In this document: positions 35,579 to 43,999 of the stretch, piece after piece
Layout: the number at the start of each line of letters is the position of its first letter
Position numbering within the stretch: position 1 is the first letter of the stretch
Source of the DNA: Winogradskyella ursingii
Lineage (GTDB): Bacteria; Bacteroidota; Bacteroidia; Flavobacteriales; Flavobacteriaceae
Direction of reading: 5' to 3'
Assembly: GCF_013403975.1 (NCBI RefSeq)
Contig: NZ_JABFDH010000004.1
Span: 1-64,000 of the forward strand
DNA: 64,000 bases
The notes under the pieces: model-generated
What the model was told of the DNA's origin: nothing
The model's input: the letters and a program-made list of their open reading frames with translations, nothing else
Databases searched by the model: none
Translations under genes and position numbers: made by a program

Positions 35579-36637
35579 TTAAGATTGATATACGATCGCA
35601 TTAATATTCATACCAGCGCCTACACTAGCAAACACGATAATATCACCTTTGTTGATGCTTTGATTTTTAAGTTGTCCTTTTAAAATCATATCATACAAAG
35701 TAGGGATTGTTGCGACACTGGAATTTCCTAAGTGATTAATGGTCATTGGCATTATACCTTCTGGCATCGGTAGCTTGTGAAGCTTATATAAACGTTTTAC
35801 AATGGCCTCATCCATTTTTTCATTTGCTTGATGAATCAATATTTTTTTGACGTCATTTATTGAAACACCAGCCTTTTCTATAGTAGATTTAATGGCTAGT
35901 GGCACATTTGTTAGGGCAAATTCATAGATTTTACGACCATACATTTTTATGTACCTGCGCTTATCGCTTACATTAGGATGATTGGTTTCTCCGAAGTAAA
36001 TAAAATGAGCTTCATCTAGAGCATAGGTTGCGGTTTCATGGGCTAAAATACCACCTTCTTCATCCTTTTCTTCAATTACAACTGCGCCTGCACCATCACT
36101 GTATATCATAGAATCTCTATCGTGCTTGTCAATAACACGCGATAAAGTTTCAGAACCGATAACCAAACATTTCTTGGCAATACCAGAACTTATAAATGCT
36201 TTTGCTTGAATGATACCTTCCACCCATCCTGGACAACCAAATAGAAGGTCATAGCCCACACATTTTGGGTTTTCAATTTTAAGAAGATGTTTTACTCTGG
36301 ATGCAATGCTGGGAACAGTATCACTCTGTTCGGTGTTTTGTTTGATATCGCCATAATTATGTGCAACGATGATATAATCTAGGCTCTCTTTGTCAATGTT
36401 AGCATCTTCAATGGCTTTTTGAGCAGCAAAAAATGCTATGTCAGAATTATTTAATTCCGATTTAATATAGCGTCGCTCGTGTATACCAGTTATGGCTTTA
36501 AATTTTTCTACAATAACTTCATTTGGACTGTTAATCGAAGTGCCATCTGCGTTTAAAAATTCGTGATTGTAGAAATCCTCATTTTTTTCGACATTGCTTG
36601 GTATATAACTTCCCGTTCCTGTGACTCTAATACCCAT
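35579..36637 (-). CDS. 3-oxoacyl-ACP synthase III family protein
   Basis: FabH-like condensing enzyme. The Cys-His-Asn triad can be seen: C135 in LLFGCPGWV, H269 in LIHQAN and N305 in GNSSVAT. The 352-residue length and the insert near residues 28-38 differ somewhat from the housekeeping FabH, so a role in a dedicated lipid or polyketide-like product is possible. The neighbours (methyltransferase and glycosyltransferase) suggest modification of a lipid; this is inference. The start ATG at 36637 gives the standard MGIRVTGTGSYIP opening. Confidence 0.88.
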   Translation of the reverse strand: MGIRVTGTGSYIPSNVEKNEDFYNHEFLNADGTSINSPNEVIVEKFKAITGIHERRYIKSELNNSDIAFFAAQKAIEDANIDKESLDYIIVAHNYGDIKQNTEQSDTVPSIASRVKHLLKIENPKCVGYDLLFGCPGWVEGIIQAKAFISSGIAKKCLVIGSETLSRVIDKHDRDSMIYSDGAGAVVIEEKDEEGGILAHETATYALDEAHFIYFGETNHPNVSDKRRYIKMYGRKIYEFALTNVPLAIKSTIEKAGVSINDVKKILIHQANEKMDEAIVKRLYKLHKLPMPEGIMPMTINHLGNSSVATIPTLYDMILKGQLKNQSINKGDIIVFASVGAGMNINAIVYQS

Positions 36638-36682
36638 AGTTATGTTATCTCAATTCAAATTTTGCTAATCTAATTAATTAAA

Positions 36683-36717
36683 TAGAGTTTTCTACATACT
36701 GAGCATTGAAAACTCTA
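36683..36717 (-). terminator. Hairpin downstream of gcvP
   Basis: TAGAGTTTTC (36683-36692) and GAAAACTCTA (36708-36717) form a perfect 10-base inverted repeat with a 15-base loop. In the minus direction it follows gcvP and is followed by an AT-rich stretch without a clean T-tract, so it is a weak terminator candidate. Confidence 0.5.
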
Positions 36718-36802
36718 ATTTTTAGGAATTTCTCAATAAACACCTACAATTTATTTCAATCGATTAAAATAGTCTGAAAAAATATGTCTTCAGCAATTTA
36801 TT

Positions 36803-39652
36803 CTATGCATCGGCATATGCCTCTATAGGAGCGCAACTACAAATTAAGTTTCTGTCGCCATAAGCATCATCAACTCGTCTGACGCTTGGCCAAAACTTGT
36901 TATTTTTTACATAATCCAAAGGAAAAGCAGCTGCCTCTCGTGAATAGGGTAGTGTCCACTCATCTAATGTAAGCATTTCCATTGTGTGTGGTGCGTTTTT
37001 CAATACATTGTTTGGTTCTTCTTTTGAAGCTGCATCGATTTCATTTTTTATGGAAATCATCGCATCACAAAAACGGTCCATTTCAGCTTTGCTTTCACTT
37101 TCGGTAGGCTCAATCATCATAGTACCTGCAACTGGGAATGATACGGTTGGAGCGTGAAAACCATAATCCATTAAACGTTTGGCAATGTCAACAACTTCAA
37201 TGCCATTGTTTTTAAAATCACGACAGTCTATAATCATTTCGTGTGCAGCGCGTCCGTTTTCTCCTGTATAAAGTGTAGGGTAAAATCCTTCTAAACGTTC
37301 TTTAATATAATTGGCATTTAAAATGGCAGTTTCTGTTGCTTTTTTTAACCCTTTTGAACCCAGCATTTTAATGTATCCATAGGATATGATACATGCCAAG
37401 GATGAGCCGAATGGTGCAGCAGATATTGCCGAAATAGCCTGATGTCCACCAGTTTTTATAATTGGATTTCCAGGTAAAAATGGTACTAACTGCTCAGCTA
37501 CACAAATTGGTCCTACTCCAGGTCCACCACCTCCATGGGGAATGGCAAATGTTTTGTGAAGGTTAAGGTGACAGACATCCGCGCCAATATTACCAGGGTT
37601 TGTCAGTCCGACTTGAGCATTCATGTTCGCGCCATCCATATAAACCTGTCCGCCATTATCGTGAATGACTTGAGTAATTTCTCTAATAGCCGATTCGTAA
37701 ACACCGTGAGTAGAAGGGTAGGTAACCATTAATGCCGAAAGGTTATCTTTATGTTTTTCGGCTTTTTCCTTTAAATCTTCTACATCTATGTTTCCATCTT
37801 CAGAAGCTTTAGTTACCACAACTTTCATTCCGGCCATAACGGCACTTGCAGGATTGGTACCGTGTGCAGAAGAAGGAATTAAACAAATATTTCTGTGATG
37901 GTCACCACGAGATTCATGGTAAGCTTTAATAACCATTAAACCAGCAAATTCACCTTGCGCTCCTGAGTTAGGTTGTAAAGACGTGGCTGCAAAGCCAGTA
38001 ATTTCTGTTAACTGATTTTCAAGTGCATTAAGCATTAACTTGTAGCCAATGGCTTGATCAACAGGTGCAAACGGATGCATGTTTCCCCAACTACTGTAGC
38101 TCAAAGGCAACATTTCGGCTGCCGCATTTAATTTCATGGTGCAAGAGCCTAGTGAAATCATAGAATGGTTGAGTGCCAAATCCTTACGTTCTAGACGTTT
38201 GATGTAGCGCATCAATTCTGTTTCGGAATGGTAGCAATTAAAAATTTCTAACGTCAAAAATTCTGTTTGGCGTTTTAATTCATTTTGTATCGTTTCCGAT
38301 TCAGATAAGGTTTCAATTTCGTCTGTAGTATTTCCTGTCACTTTTTCAAAAACAGAAATTATATCATTAATGTCTGAAATAGTTGTGGTTTCATTTAGTG
38401 CAATGGTAACTGTATTTGTATCTGGATAATGAAAGTTTATTTCCTTTTTATCAGCTTCATATTTAGTTTTTACTGCATCAGCTTTAACTTGTATGGTATC
38501 GAAATAATGCGAGTTCACTTGTTCCAAGCCTAAGTCTTCTAACGCCTGCGCTAAAGTTGTAGCAGAATTTTTTACCTTATTAGCAATAAAAGATAAACCT
38601 TTAGGCCCATGATACACGGCATACATACCAGCCATAACAGCCAATAAAACCTGAGCAGTACAAATATTAGAAGTTGCTTTATCTCTTTTAATGTGCTGCT
38701 CTCTTGTTTGCAATGCCATTCGTAAAGCTCTATTGCCATCTGCATCTTTAGTGACACCTATTATTCTGCCAGGCACGTCACGTTTGTAAGCTTCTTTAGT
38801 TGCAAAATAAGCAGCATGTGGACCACCATATCCCATTGGAATTCCGAAACGTTGTGTTGTGCCAACAACTACATCTGCTCCAAATTTGCCAGGTGCTTCA
38901 AGTTTTACCAAACTTAAAATATCTGCGGCAACTGCAACTTTTATATTCACCGCATTGGCTTTTTCAATAAACGATTTAATGTCTGTTATCTGTCCATTTT
39001 TACCAGGATATTGTAATAAAGCACCAAAAAATTCGTCCGATAAGTTAAATTCGGCTTCATTTCCTATAACTAATTCAATACCAATAGGATTGGCTCTCGT
39101 TTCTAATAAATCTATTGTTTGTGGCAAAACAGCATCTGATACAAAAAATTTGTTGATATTGTTTTTCTTTTGGTCACGTTCCCTAACTGAAAATAGTAAG
39201 CTCATGGCTTCGGCAGCAGCAGTACTTTCGTCCAAAAGAGAAGCATTGGCCATTTCCATTCCTGTTAAATCCATTACCATAGTTTGAAAGTTCAACAAGG
39301 CTTCTAAGCGTCCTTGAGCAATTTCGGCTTGATAAGGTGTGTATGCGGTGTACCATCCTGGATTTTCTAAAATATTTCGTTGAATAACGGCTGGCATATT
39401 ACAGGGATGGTAGCCCAAACCAATATAGGATTTATAGATTTTGTTATGTTGAGAAAGTTTGTAAATATGTTCTAAATACTCTTGCTCACTCATAGCTGGC
39501 TCTAAGTCCAAGTCTTTTTTTAACCTAATATCCGCAGGGATAGTTTCTGAAACCAACTGTTCAATACTGGTGACACCAATAGTATCAAGCATGGCTTTTT
39601 GTTCCTGTGGACTAGGTCCGATATGTCTGAGTGCAAAAGAGGTTGTATCCAT
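36803..39652 (-). CDS. gcvP: Glycine dehydrogenase (decarboxylating), P protein
   Basis: PLP enzyme of the glycine cleavage system that decarboxylates glycine and passes the aminomethyl group to H protein. It is the full fused form (949 residues) carrying both alpha and beta halves. The N-terminus FALRHIGPSPQEQKAML, the early GYHPCNMPAVIQRNILENPGWYTAYTPYQAEIAQG region, and the cofactor lysine in LHKTFAIPHGGGGPG (near residue 700) are diagnostic. Other gcv genes are not in the window. The promoter is probably at 39679-39686. Confidence 0.97.
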   Translation of the reverse strand: MDTTSFALRHIGPSPQEQKAMLDTIGVTSIEQLVSETIPADIRLKKDLDLEPAMSEQEYLEHIYKLSQHNKIYKSYIGLGYHPCNMPAVIQRNILENPGWYTAYTPYQAEIAQGRLEALLNFQTMVMDLTGMEMANASLLDESTAAAEAMSLLFSVRERDQKKNNINKFFVSDAVLPQTIDLLETRANPIGIELVIGNEAEFNLSDEFFGALLQYPGKNGQITDIKSFIEKANAVNIKVAVAADILSLVKLEAPGKFGADVVVGTTQRFGIPMGYGGPHAAYFATKEAYKRDVPGRIIGVTKDADGNRALRMALQTREQHIKRDKATSNICTAQVLLAVMAGMYAVYHGPKGLSFIANKVKNSATTLAQALEDLGLEQVNSHYFDTIQVKADAVKTKYEADKKEINFHYPDTNTVTIALNETTTISDINDIISVFEKVTGNTTDEIETLSESETIQNELKRQTEFLTLEIFNCYHSETELMRYIKRLERKDLALNHSMISLGSCTMKLNAAAEMLPLSYSSWGNMHPFAPVDQAIGYKLMLNALENQLTEITGFAATSLQPNSGAQGEFAGLMVIKAYHESRGDHHRNICLIPSSAHGTNPASAVMAGMKVVVTKASEDGNIDVEDLKEKAEKHKDNLSALMVTYPSTHGVYESAIREITQVIHDNGGQVYMDGANMNAQVGLTNPGNIGADVCHLNLHKTFAIPHGGGGPGVGPICVAEQLVPFLPGNPIIKTGGHQAISAISAAPFGSSLACIISYGYIKMLGSKGLKKATETAILNANYIKERLEGFYPTLYTGENGRAAHEMIIDCRDFKNNGIEVVDIAKRLMDYGFHAPTVSFPVAGTMMIEPTESESKAEMDRFCDAMISIKNEIDAASKEEPNNVLKNAPHTMEMLTLDEWTLPYSREAAAFPLDYVKNNKFWPSVRRVDDAYGDRNLICSCAPIEAYADA

Positions 39653-39678
39653 TAAAAAATCGTGTTTATTTTGTTTTG

Positions 39679-39686
39679 CAAAAATA
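39679..39686 (-). promoter_or_regulatory. -7 box of gcvP
   Basis: Complement reads TATTTTTG, 26 bases before the gcvP start codon. The -33 element is not at the usual spacing. Confidence 0.45.
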
Positions 39687-39738
39687 CGGAATACAACGTT
39701 TTATTTAGTTAAGGAAAATGAAAGTTTTTAACCGAAAG

Positions 39739-39768
39739 TTGGGTTTATTAACACTTTCGTTATTTTTA
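39739..39768 (+). promoter_or_regulatory. Promoter of the UbiA-like gene (possibly leaderless)
   Basis: TTG at 39739-39741, a 19-base spacer, then TATTTTTA at 39761-39768 (one mismatch to TAnnTTTG). The ATG begins four bases further on. Confidence 0.55.
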
Positions 39769-39772
39769 CGAT

Positions 39773-40606
39773 ATGAAGATCTTAACACGTATTTTCAACT
39801 TTTATCTTACCAGTAGTATACATGTGGCTCTGGCGAGTTATGCGCTGACTTGGGTAACGCTCATTCAATTTGATTTACCGTACGATGAAAACTGTCTCCT
39901 TTTTGTGTTTTTTGCCTCAATAACTGGCTATAATTTTGTCAAATATTTTGGTTTGGCGAAATTTCATCACCGTAGTTTAGCGCGATGGCTGCAGGTGATA
40001 CAGTTGTTTTCGCTTTTTTCTTTCGTAGCAATGTGTTATTATGCATTACAGCTAAAGGTTGATACGCTAATAGTGGTCGGTGTTCTGGGATTCGTTACAT
40101 TTTTATATGCAATTCCACTAATTCCGAAAAAATACATATATGATGAACACCAAAATCTAAGACAGATAAGTGGTATAAAGGTCTATGTCATAGCTGCTGT
40201 TTGGACATTCTCATCTGTGGGTTTGCCCCTAATCAACAATGAATATAGATTTGACAACGATGTCATAATTACATGTATACAACGCTTTTGTCTCGTTCTG
40301 GTTTTAATGTTACCTTTTGAAATAAGGGATTTAAATTACGATAGCCTTAAGCTTGCTACTATACCTCAGAAAATAGGTGTGAAAAAGACTAAAATAATAG
40401 GTGTATTATTATTGATTGTGTTTTTTTTGTTGGAATATTTTAAGAATGAATTAAATTGGAAATCAATTGTATCGACCTTAATTATTACACTTGTAACACT
40501 GCTATTTTTAATAGGCTCCAATAAGAAACAGTCGGAATATTACAGTGCATTTTGGGTTGAAGGTATACCCATTATTTGGCTCGCAATCTTATTGGTGCTT
40601 AGCTAA
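39773..40606 (+). CDS. UbiA-like multi-pass membrane protein
   Basis: About seven to eight membrane helices over 277 residues. The segment LPFEIRDLNYDSLKLATIPQKIG (about residues 186-208) resembles the second aspartate motif (DxxxD...TIP..LG) of UbiA prenyltransferases. At the first motif position, however, the sequence GYNFVKYFG has Lys where the family has Asp, so magnesium-pyrophosphate binding may be lost. It is therefore either a diverged prenyltransferase or a non-catalytic relative. Its last 18 bases overlap the converging anti-sigma-like gene. Lone gene with a good promoter. Confidence 0.7.
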   Translation: MKILTRIFNFYLTSSIHVALASYALTWVTLIQFDLPYDENCLLFVFFASITGYNFVKYFGLAKFHHRSLARWLQVIQLFSLFSFVAMCYYALQLKVDTLIVVGVLGFVTFLYAIPLIPKKYIYDEHQNLRQISGIKVYVIAAVWTFSSVGLPLINNEYRFDNDVIITCIQRFCLVLVLMLPFEIRDLNYDSLKLATIPQKIGVKKTKIIGVLLLIVFFLLEYFKNELNWKSIVSTLIITLVTLLFLIGSNKKQSEYYSAFWVEGIPIIWLAILLVLS

Positions 40607-40840
40607 TTCTCGATCAAAAGCGGATTTTAGCTTTTCTTTAGATTTATAATCCATAGCTTCAACGTTACTGGTTTTGAAGAGTTTACTCAGCTTATTGTTT
40701 TTTGCAGAATACTTTCTGCAAATACCACAGTAAATTAAGTGTATATTGAGCTTCACTTTTTCCCAAAAGGTAGCTTCTCTATACTGATTTTTGTCGCAAA
40801 CATGGTTAGCTTCGCGACAACTTATTTTCAATTTACTCAT
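40589..40840 (-). CDS. Putative soluble zinc anti-sigma factor
   Basis: Small (83-residue) soluble protein with the pattern H34-x3-C38-x2-C41 (IHLIYCGIC), which is the zinc-binding HxxxCxxC motif of ZAS anti-sigma factors, plus extra Cys at 8 and 15. It has no membrane segment, so it would act in the cytoplasm. It begins three bases after the ECF sigma-factor stop, the classical position for an anti-sigma factor. Function is inferred from motif plus position. Its 3' end overlaps the converging UbiA-like gene by 18 bases. Confidence 0.72.
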   Translation of the reverse strand: MSKLKISCREANHVCDKNQYREATFWEKVKLNIHLIYCGICRKYSAKNNKLSKLFKTSNVEAMDYKSKEKLKSAFDRELAKHQ

Positions 40841-40843
40841 AAT

Positions 40844-41398
40844 TTAGAACCAATTTTCTTTCATGCATTCTGCAAGTGCAGTACGCGCTCTATGGATAAT
40901 TACCCATAGATTAGACGCAGTAATATCCAATTCATTACAAATAGTTTCCGTTTCGTAATTTAAAATAGTTTTCATTTTAAAAACCTCGGCTTGTTTCTCA
41001 GGCAATTTTGCTAGACAATCATAAATGGCATCTCCTAATTCCGAGTTTTCCATTGTGTCCTGTGCTGTTTTATCAAAGGGATCTGCAATACGTTCTTCCA
41101 TCCAATCACCTTCGTCTTCATTGCCTGTGTTGTAGCTCATTCTGACCTCTGCTTTTCCTTTTTTTGAATTTATTTTACGATAGTGATCAATGATTTTACG
41201 TTTTAGAATCGAAATAAGCCATGTACGTTCGCTCGCTTCTCCTTTAAAATTTTTCATGGATTTGAGACCGGCCAAAAAAGTCTCAGACACCAAATCTTGT
41301 GCAATAACCCTGTCGTTAACGCGTGTTATGGTGTAATTAAAGAGATAATCGGAATATGCTTTTATCCAATTATTAGGATTTATTAGATGGTTTGGCAT
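40844..41398 (-). CDS. ECF-type sigma-70 family RNA polymerase sigma factor
   Basis: Alternative sigma factor of 184 residues. Region 2 lies at about residues 15-85 (YLFNYTITRVNDRVIAQDLVSETFL, with ERTWLISILKRKIIDHYRK). An acidic linker follows (about 97-115, GNEDEGDWMEERIADP), and region 4 is at about 125-180 (LAKLPEKQAEVFKMK...LDITASNLWVIIHRARTAL). Transcribed with the small ZAS-like gene. A -7 box at 41420-41427 suggests autoregulation or constitutive transcription; the regulon is unknown. Confidence 0.92.
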   Translation of the reverse strand: MPNHLINPNNWIKAYSDYLFNYTITRVNDRVIAQDLVSETFLAGLKSMKNFKGEASERTWLISILKRKIIDHYRKINSKKGKAEVRMSYNTGNEDEGDWMEERIADPFDKTAQDTMENSELGDAIYDCLAKLPEKQAEVFKMKTILNYETETICNELDITASNLWVIIHRARTALAECMKENWF

Positions 41399-41419
41399 TT
41401 AGGGTTGCATTGCTTTTTT

Positions 41420-41427
41420 CAAAAGTA
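41420..41427 (-). promoter_or_regulatory. -7 box of the ECF sigma operon
   Basis: Complement reads TACTTTTG, 21 bases before the sigma start codon. A CAA (TTG) at 41454-41456 is 26 bases away, slightly too far for the consensus. Confidence 0.5.
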
Positions 41428-41476
41428 GGATAAAAATTTTGAAATTACCGAAACAATATTAACAGCTGTGGCCCTT

Positions 41477-41484
41477 TATCTTTG
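41477..41484 (+). promoter_or_regulatory. Orphan -7 box (candidate sRNA promoter)
   Basis: TATCTTTG, a full match to TAnnTTTG, faces a stretch with no plus-strand gene. The -33 TTG is not present at 17-23 bases. Confidence 0.45.
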
Positions 41485-41490
41485 TTGATG

Positions 41491-41567
41491 ATCTAGTGCC
41501 CGAGGTTTTTGAAGTGAAACCTAGCAGGTAAAGGTTACATAGAGCCGTGAAAACGTAAAAGCTTTTT
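41491..41567 (+). ncRNA. Candidate small RNA in a 396-base gene-free region
   Basis: The gap 41399-41794 lies between two minus-strand genes and has no convincing ORF. Starting after the box at 41477-41484, about 77 bases can fold. AGGTTT/AAACCT forms a first hairpin (about 41503-41522) and GTAA/TTAC a second short one. The 3' end is AGAGC-CGT-GAAA-ACG-...-GCTTTTTTT, a terminator-like element ending near 41567. I do not recognise a known RNA family. The rest of the gap (41580-41794) shows nothing I can name. Confidence 0.4.
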
Positions 41568-41794
41568 TTAATAAACTTTTGCAGTTCATCAATTTCTATA
41601 AAAGAAACCGGTTGTAATGAATGAAACATACAAAATAAAAGTGCACCTCTAAAAAAGCATCAGAGATTTTTAAGTTTATTTAGGCTAATTCTACTATGTT
41701 CTATTTAATGTTTTACTAATTTATCGAGCCTCCAATAGTTACATTATGAATATCCTGATTAAAGATTCTATAAAGCCTTAGTCGCTACAATAAA

Positions 41795-43831
41795 TCAGCT
41801 TTTTTTAATTAATCCCGCACGTCGCAGCAAAGCTTCTGGCTCAGGTTCTTTTCCTCTAAATTTTTTGTACAATACCATCGGATTTTCTGTACCTCCTTGT
41901 GAGAGAACAAACGTCTTGAATTTCTCAGCAACCGTTTTATTGAAAATACCTTCTTCCTTAAAATATTCAAAAGCATCGGCATCTAAAACTTCTGCCCATT
42001 TATAACTATAATAGCCTGAAGAATAACCTCCTTGAAAAATATGAGCAAATGAGGTACTCATACAATTTTCTATAACATCTGGGTAAAGTTTGGTGTCTTC
42101 AAAAGCTTTAAGCTCATGTGCTTTTACCACTTTGATGTCAGAAGGGTCAATGCCATGCCAGCTCATATCTAATAATCCAAAACTAATCTGTCTCAGCGTT
42201 TGCATGCCTTCATGGAAAGTGGCTGAAGCTTTTATTTTTTCAATATATTCCATCGGAATTACTTCACCTGTTTCGTAATGTTTAGCAAATAATTCTAGTG
42301 ATTCTTTTTCGTAACACCAGTTTTCTAAAACCTGACTAGGTAATTCAACAAAGTCCCAATAAACGCTTGTTCCTGATAAACTCGGATAAGTTGTATTTGC
42401 CAACATACCATGTAGAGCATGCCCAAATTCGTGAAATAAGGTTGTGACCTCATTAAAAGTTAAAAGTGAAGGCTTGCTTTTGGTTGGTTTTGTAAAGTTG
42501 CATACTATTGATACGTGTGGACGTTCATTGTTTTCGTTTTTAATCATTTGAGTTTTATAGCTCGTCATCCAAGCTCCGTTACGTTTTCCAGATCGCGGGA
42601 AAAAATCTGCATAAAAGATGGATACCATTTCACCATCAGCATCCGTAACCTTATAAGTAAGTACGTCTTTATGGTATTTATCAATTGTATTGATTTCTTC
42701 AAATTGCAAACCGAATAATTTGTTGGCCACCAAAAAAGCTCCATCGATTACATTTTCTAGTTTAAAATATGGTTTCAGTTTTTCGTCATCCAAATCAAAT
42801 AATTTCTGCTTCAATTTTTCGGAGTAATAAGCAGAATCCCATTTTTGGAGTTGGTCGATACCATCTAATTCTTTTGCAAATTTTTCGAGATTGTTAAATT
42901 CGGCTAAAGCAGCTGGCTTAGCTTTATCCAAAAGCTCATTTAAAAATGTATTAACAGTCTCTGGAGTTTCTGCCATACGTTCTTCCAATACAAAATGAGC
43001 ATGTGTCTTGTAGCCTAATAGTTGCGCACGTTGAAAACGAAGATTGGCGATTTTTAAAACGATTTCTTGATTGTCTAATTCATCATTGTGAAACCCTTTG
43101 CTCCCAAAAGCTCTGGACAGATCTTCACGCAATTCCCGACGATCTGCATAGGTCATAAATGGGATATAACTTGGATAATCTAACGTGATGAGCCATCCGT
43201 CTTTATTTTTGCTTTCGGCTAATTGTTTGGCCGCTTCTTTTGCACCATCTGGCAAACCTGAGAGATCGTTTTCATCGGTAAGGTGCATTTCAAATTTATT
43301 GGTTTCGGCTAAAATATGTTCTCCAAACTTTAATTTTAATTGACTCAATTCTTTGTCAATAGCACGTAATTTTATCTTTTTATCATCTGAGAGATTTGCT
43401 CCATTTCTTGAAAAACCTTTGTATTTCTTATCTAGTAAGGTAGCTTGTTCCGTAGACAAATTGAGATTTGATTTATTGTCGTAAACGGATTTTACTCGTT
43501 TGAATAAATCTTCATTCAATGTAATGTCATTACTAAAATCAGATAATAATGGAGAGACCTCTTGAGCGATTTTTTGAATTTCATCGTTGGTTTCAGCAGA
43601 GTTCAAATTGAAGAAAATACTTGAGATTCTATCCAGTTCCTCTCCAGAATATTCCAATGCTTCTATAGTGTTTGAAAAATTAGGATCCTCAGAATTGTTC
43701 ACTATAGTATCAATCTCCGCTTTTGTTTTATCAATGCTTGCTATAAAGGCAGGCAGAAAATCTTCTGTCTTGATTTTAGTAAAAGGAGCTGTATTATATT
43801 GGGTATTGAAACGTTGATTTAAAATGTTCAT
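41795..43831 (-). CDS. M3 family metallopeptidase (oligopeptidase/Dcp-like)
   Basis: Zinc peptidase that degrades short peptides, related to oligopeptidase A, Dcp and thimet oligopeptidase. The active site is FHEFGHALHGML (about residues 463-474), and the third ligand Glu lies in the following WDFVELPSQVLENW. The N-terminal helical half and the final FAHIFQGGYSSGYYSYKWAEVL complete the family pattern. Length 678 residues, with no signal peptide, so it is cytoplasmic. I see no obvious terminator after the gene. Confidence 0.95.
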   Translation of the reverse strand: MNILNQRFNTQYNTAPFTKIKTEDFLPAFIASIDKTKAEIDTIVNNSEDPNFSNTIEALEYSGEELDRISSIFFNLNSAETNDEIQKIAQEVSPLLSDFSNDITLNEDLFKRVKSVYDNKSNLNLSTEQATLLDKKYKGFSRNGANLSDDKKIKLRAIDKELSQLKLKFGEHILAETNKFEMHLTDENDLSGLPDGAKEAAKQLAESKNKDGWLITLDYPSYIPFMTYADRRELREDLSRAFGSKGFHNDELDNQEIVLKIANLRFQRAQLLGYKTHAHFVLEERMAETPETVNTFLNELLDKAKPAALAEFNNLEKFAKELDGIDQLQKWDSAYYSEKLKQKLFDLDDEKLKPYFKLENVIDGAFLVANKLFGLQFEEINTIDKYHKDVLTYKVTDADGEMVSIFYADFFPRSGKRNGAWMTSYKTQMIKNENNERPHVSIVCNFTKPTKSKPSLLTFNEVTTLFHEFGHALHGMLANTTYPSLSGTSVYWDFVELPSQVLENWCYEKESLELFAKHYETGEVIPMEYIEKIKASATFHEGMQTLRQISFGLLDMSWHGIDPSDIKVVKAHELKAFEDTKLYPDVIENCMSTSFAHIFQGGYSSGYYSYKWAEVLDADAFEYFKEEGIFNKTVAEKFKTFVLSQGGTENPMVLYKKFRGKEPEPEALLRRAGLIKKS

Positions 43832-43910
43832 GTTATGTTATTTTTCCTATTAATTAATTGGAAATCTGAATTTTAACTAAATTTAAGATGATGAAGTAAG
43901 ACTTGATAAG

Positions 43911-43918
43911 TACCTTTG
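43911..43918 (+). promoter_or_regulatory. Orphan -7 box (second candidate sRNA promoter)
   Basis: TACCTTTG fits TAnnTTTG. A TTG at 43903-43905 is too close to serve as the -33 element. Confidence 0.4.
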
Positions 43919-43924
43919 CAGAAT

Positions 43925-43999
43925 CTTAATAGCATTTGATGATATTGAGAAATTGATTAATAGCTAAAGGCCTTGATACGAAAGTATTGAGGCTTTTTT
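43925..43999 (+). ncRNA. Candidate small RNA with plus-strand terminator
   Basis: About 75 bases between the M3 peptidase and purE (both minus strand). The 3' end folds as GCCTTGATAC-GAAA-GTATTGAGGC followed by T7. The stem is complete only if two G-U wobbles are allowed, which works for a plus-strand transcript; on the minus strand those positions become C-A mismatches. That argues for a plus-strand transcript rather than a terminator of purE. No ORF longer than a few codons is present. Confidence 0.45.
43966..43999 (+). terminator. Intrinsic terminator, plus-strand specific
   Basis: Hairpin with GAAA loop, about ten paired bases including two G-U wobbles, then a T7 tract (43994-44000). Confidence 0.6.

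Noticed and set aside
38859-39287. 142-residue plus-strand reading frame
   Set aside because: Antisense to the conserved N-terminal half of gcvP; a shadow of its codon pattern.
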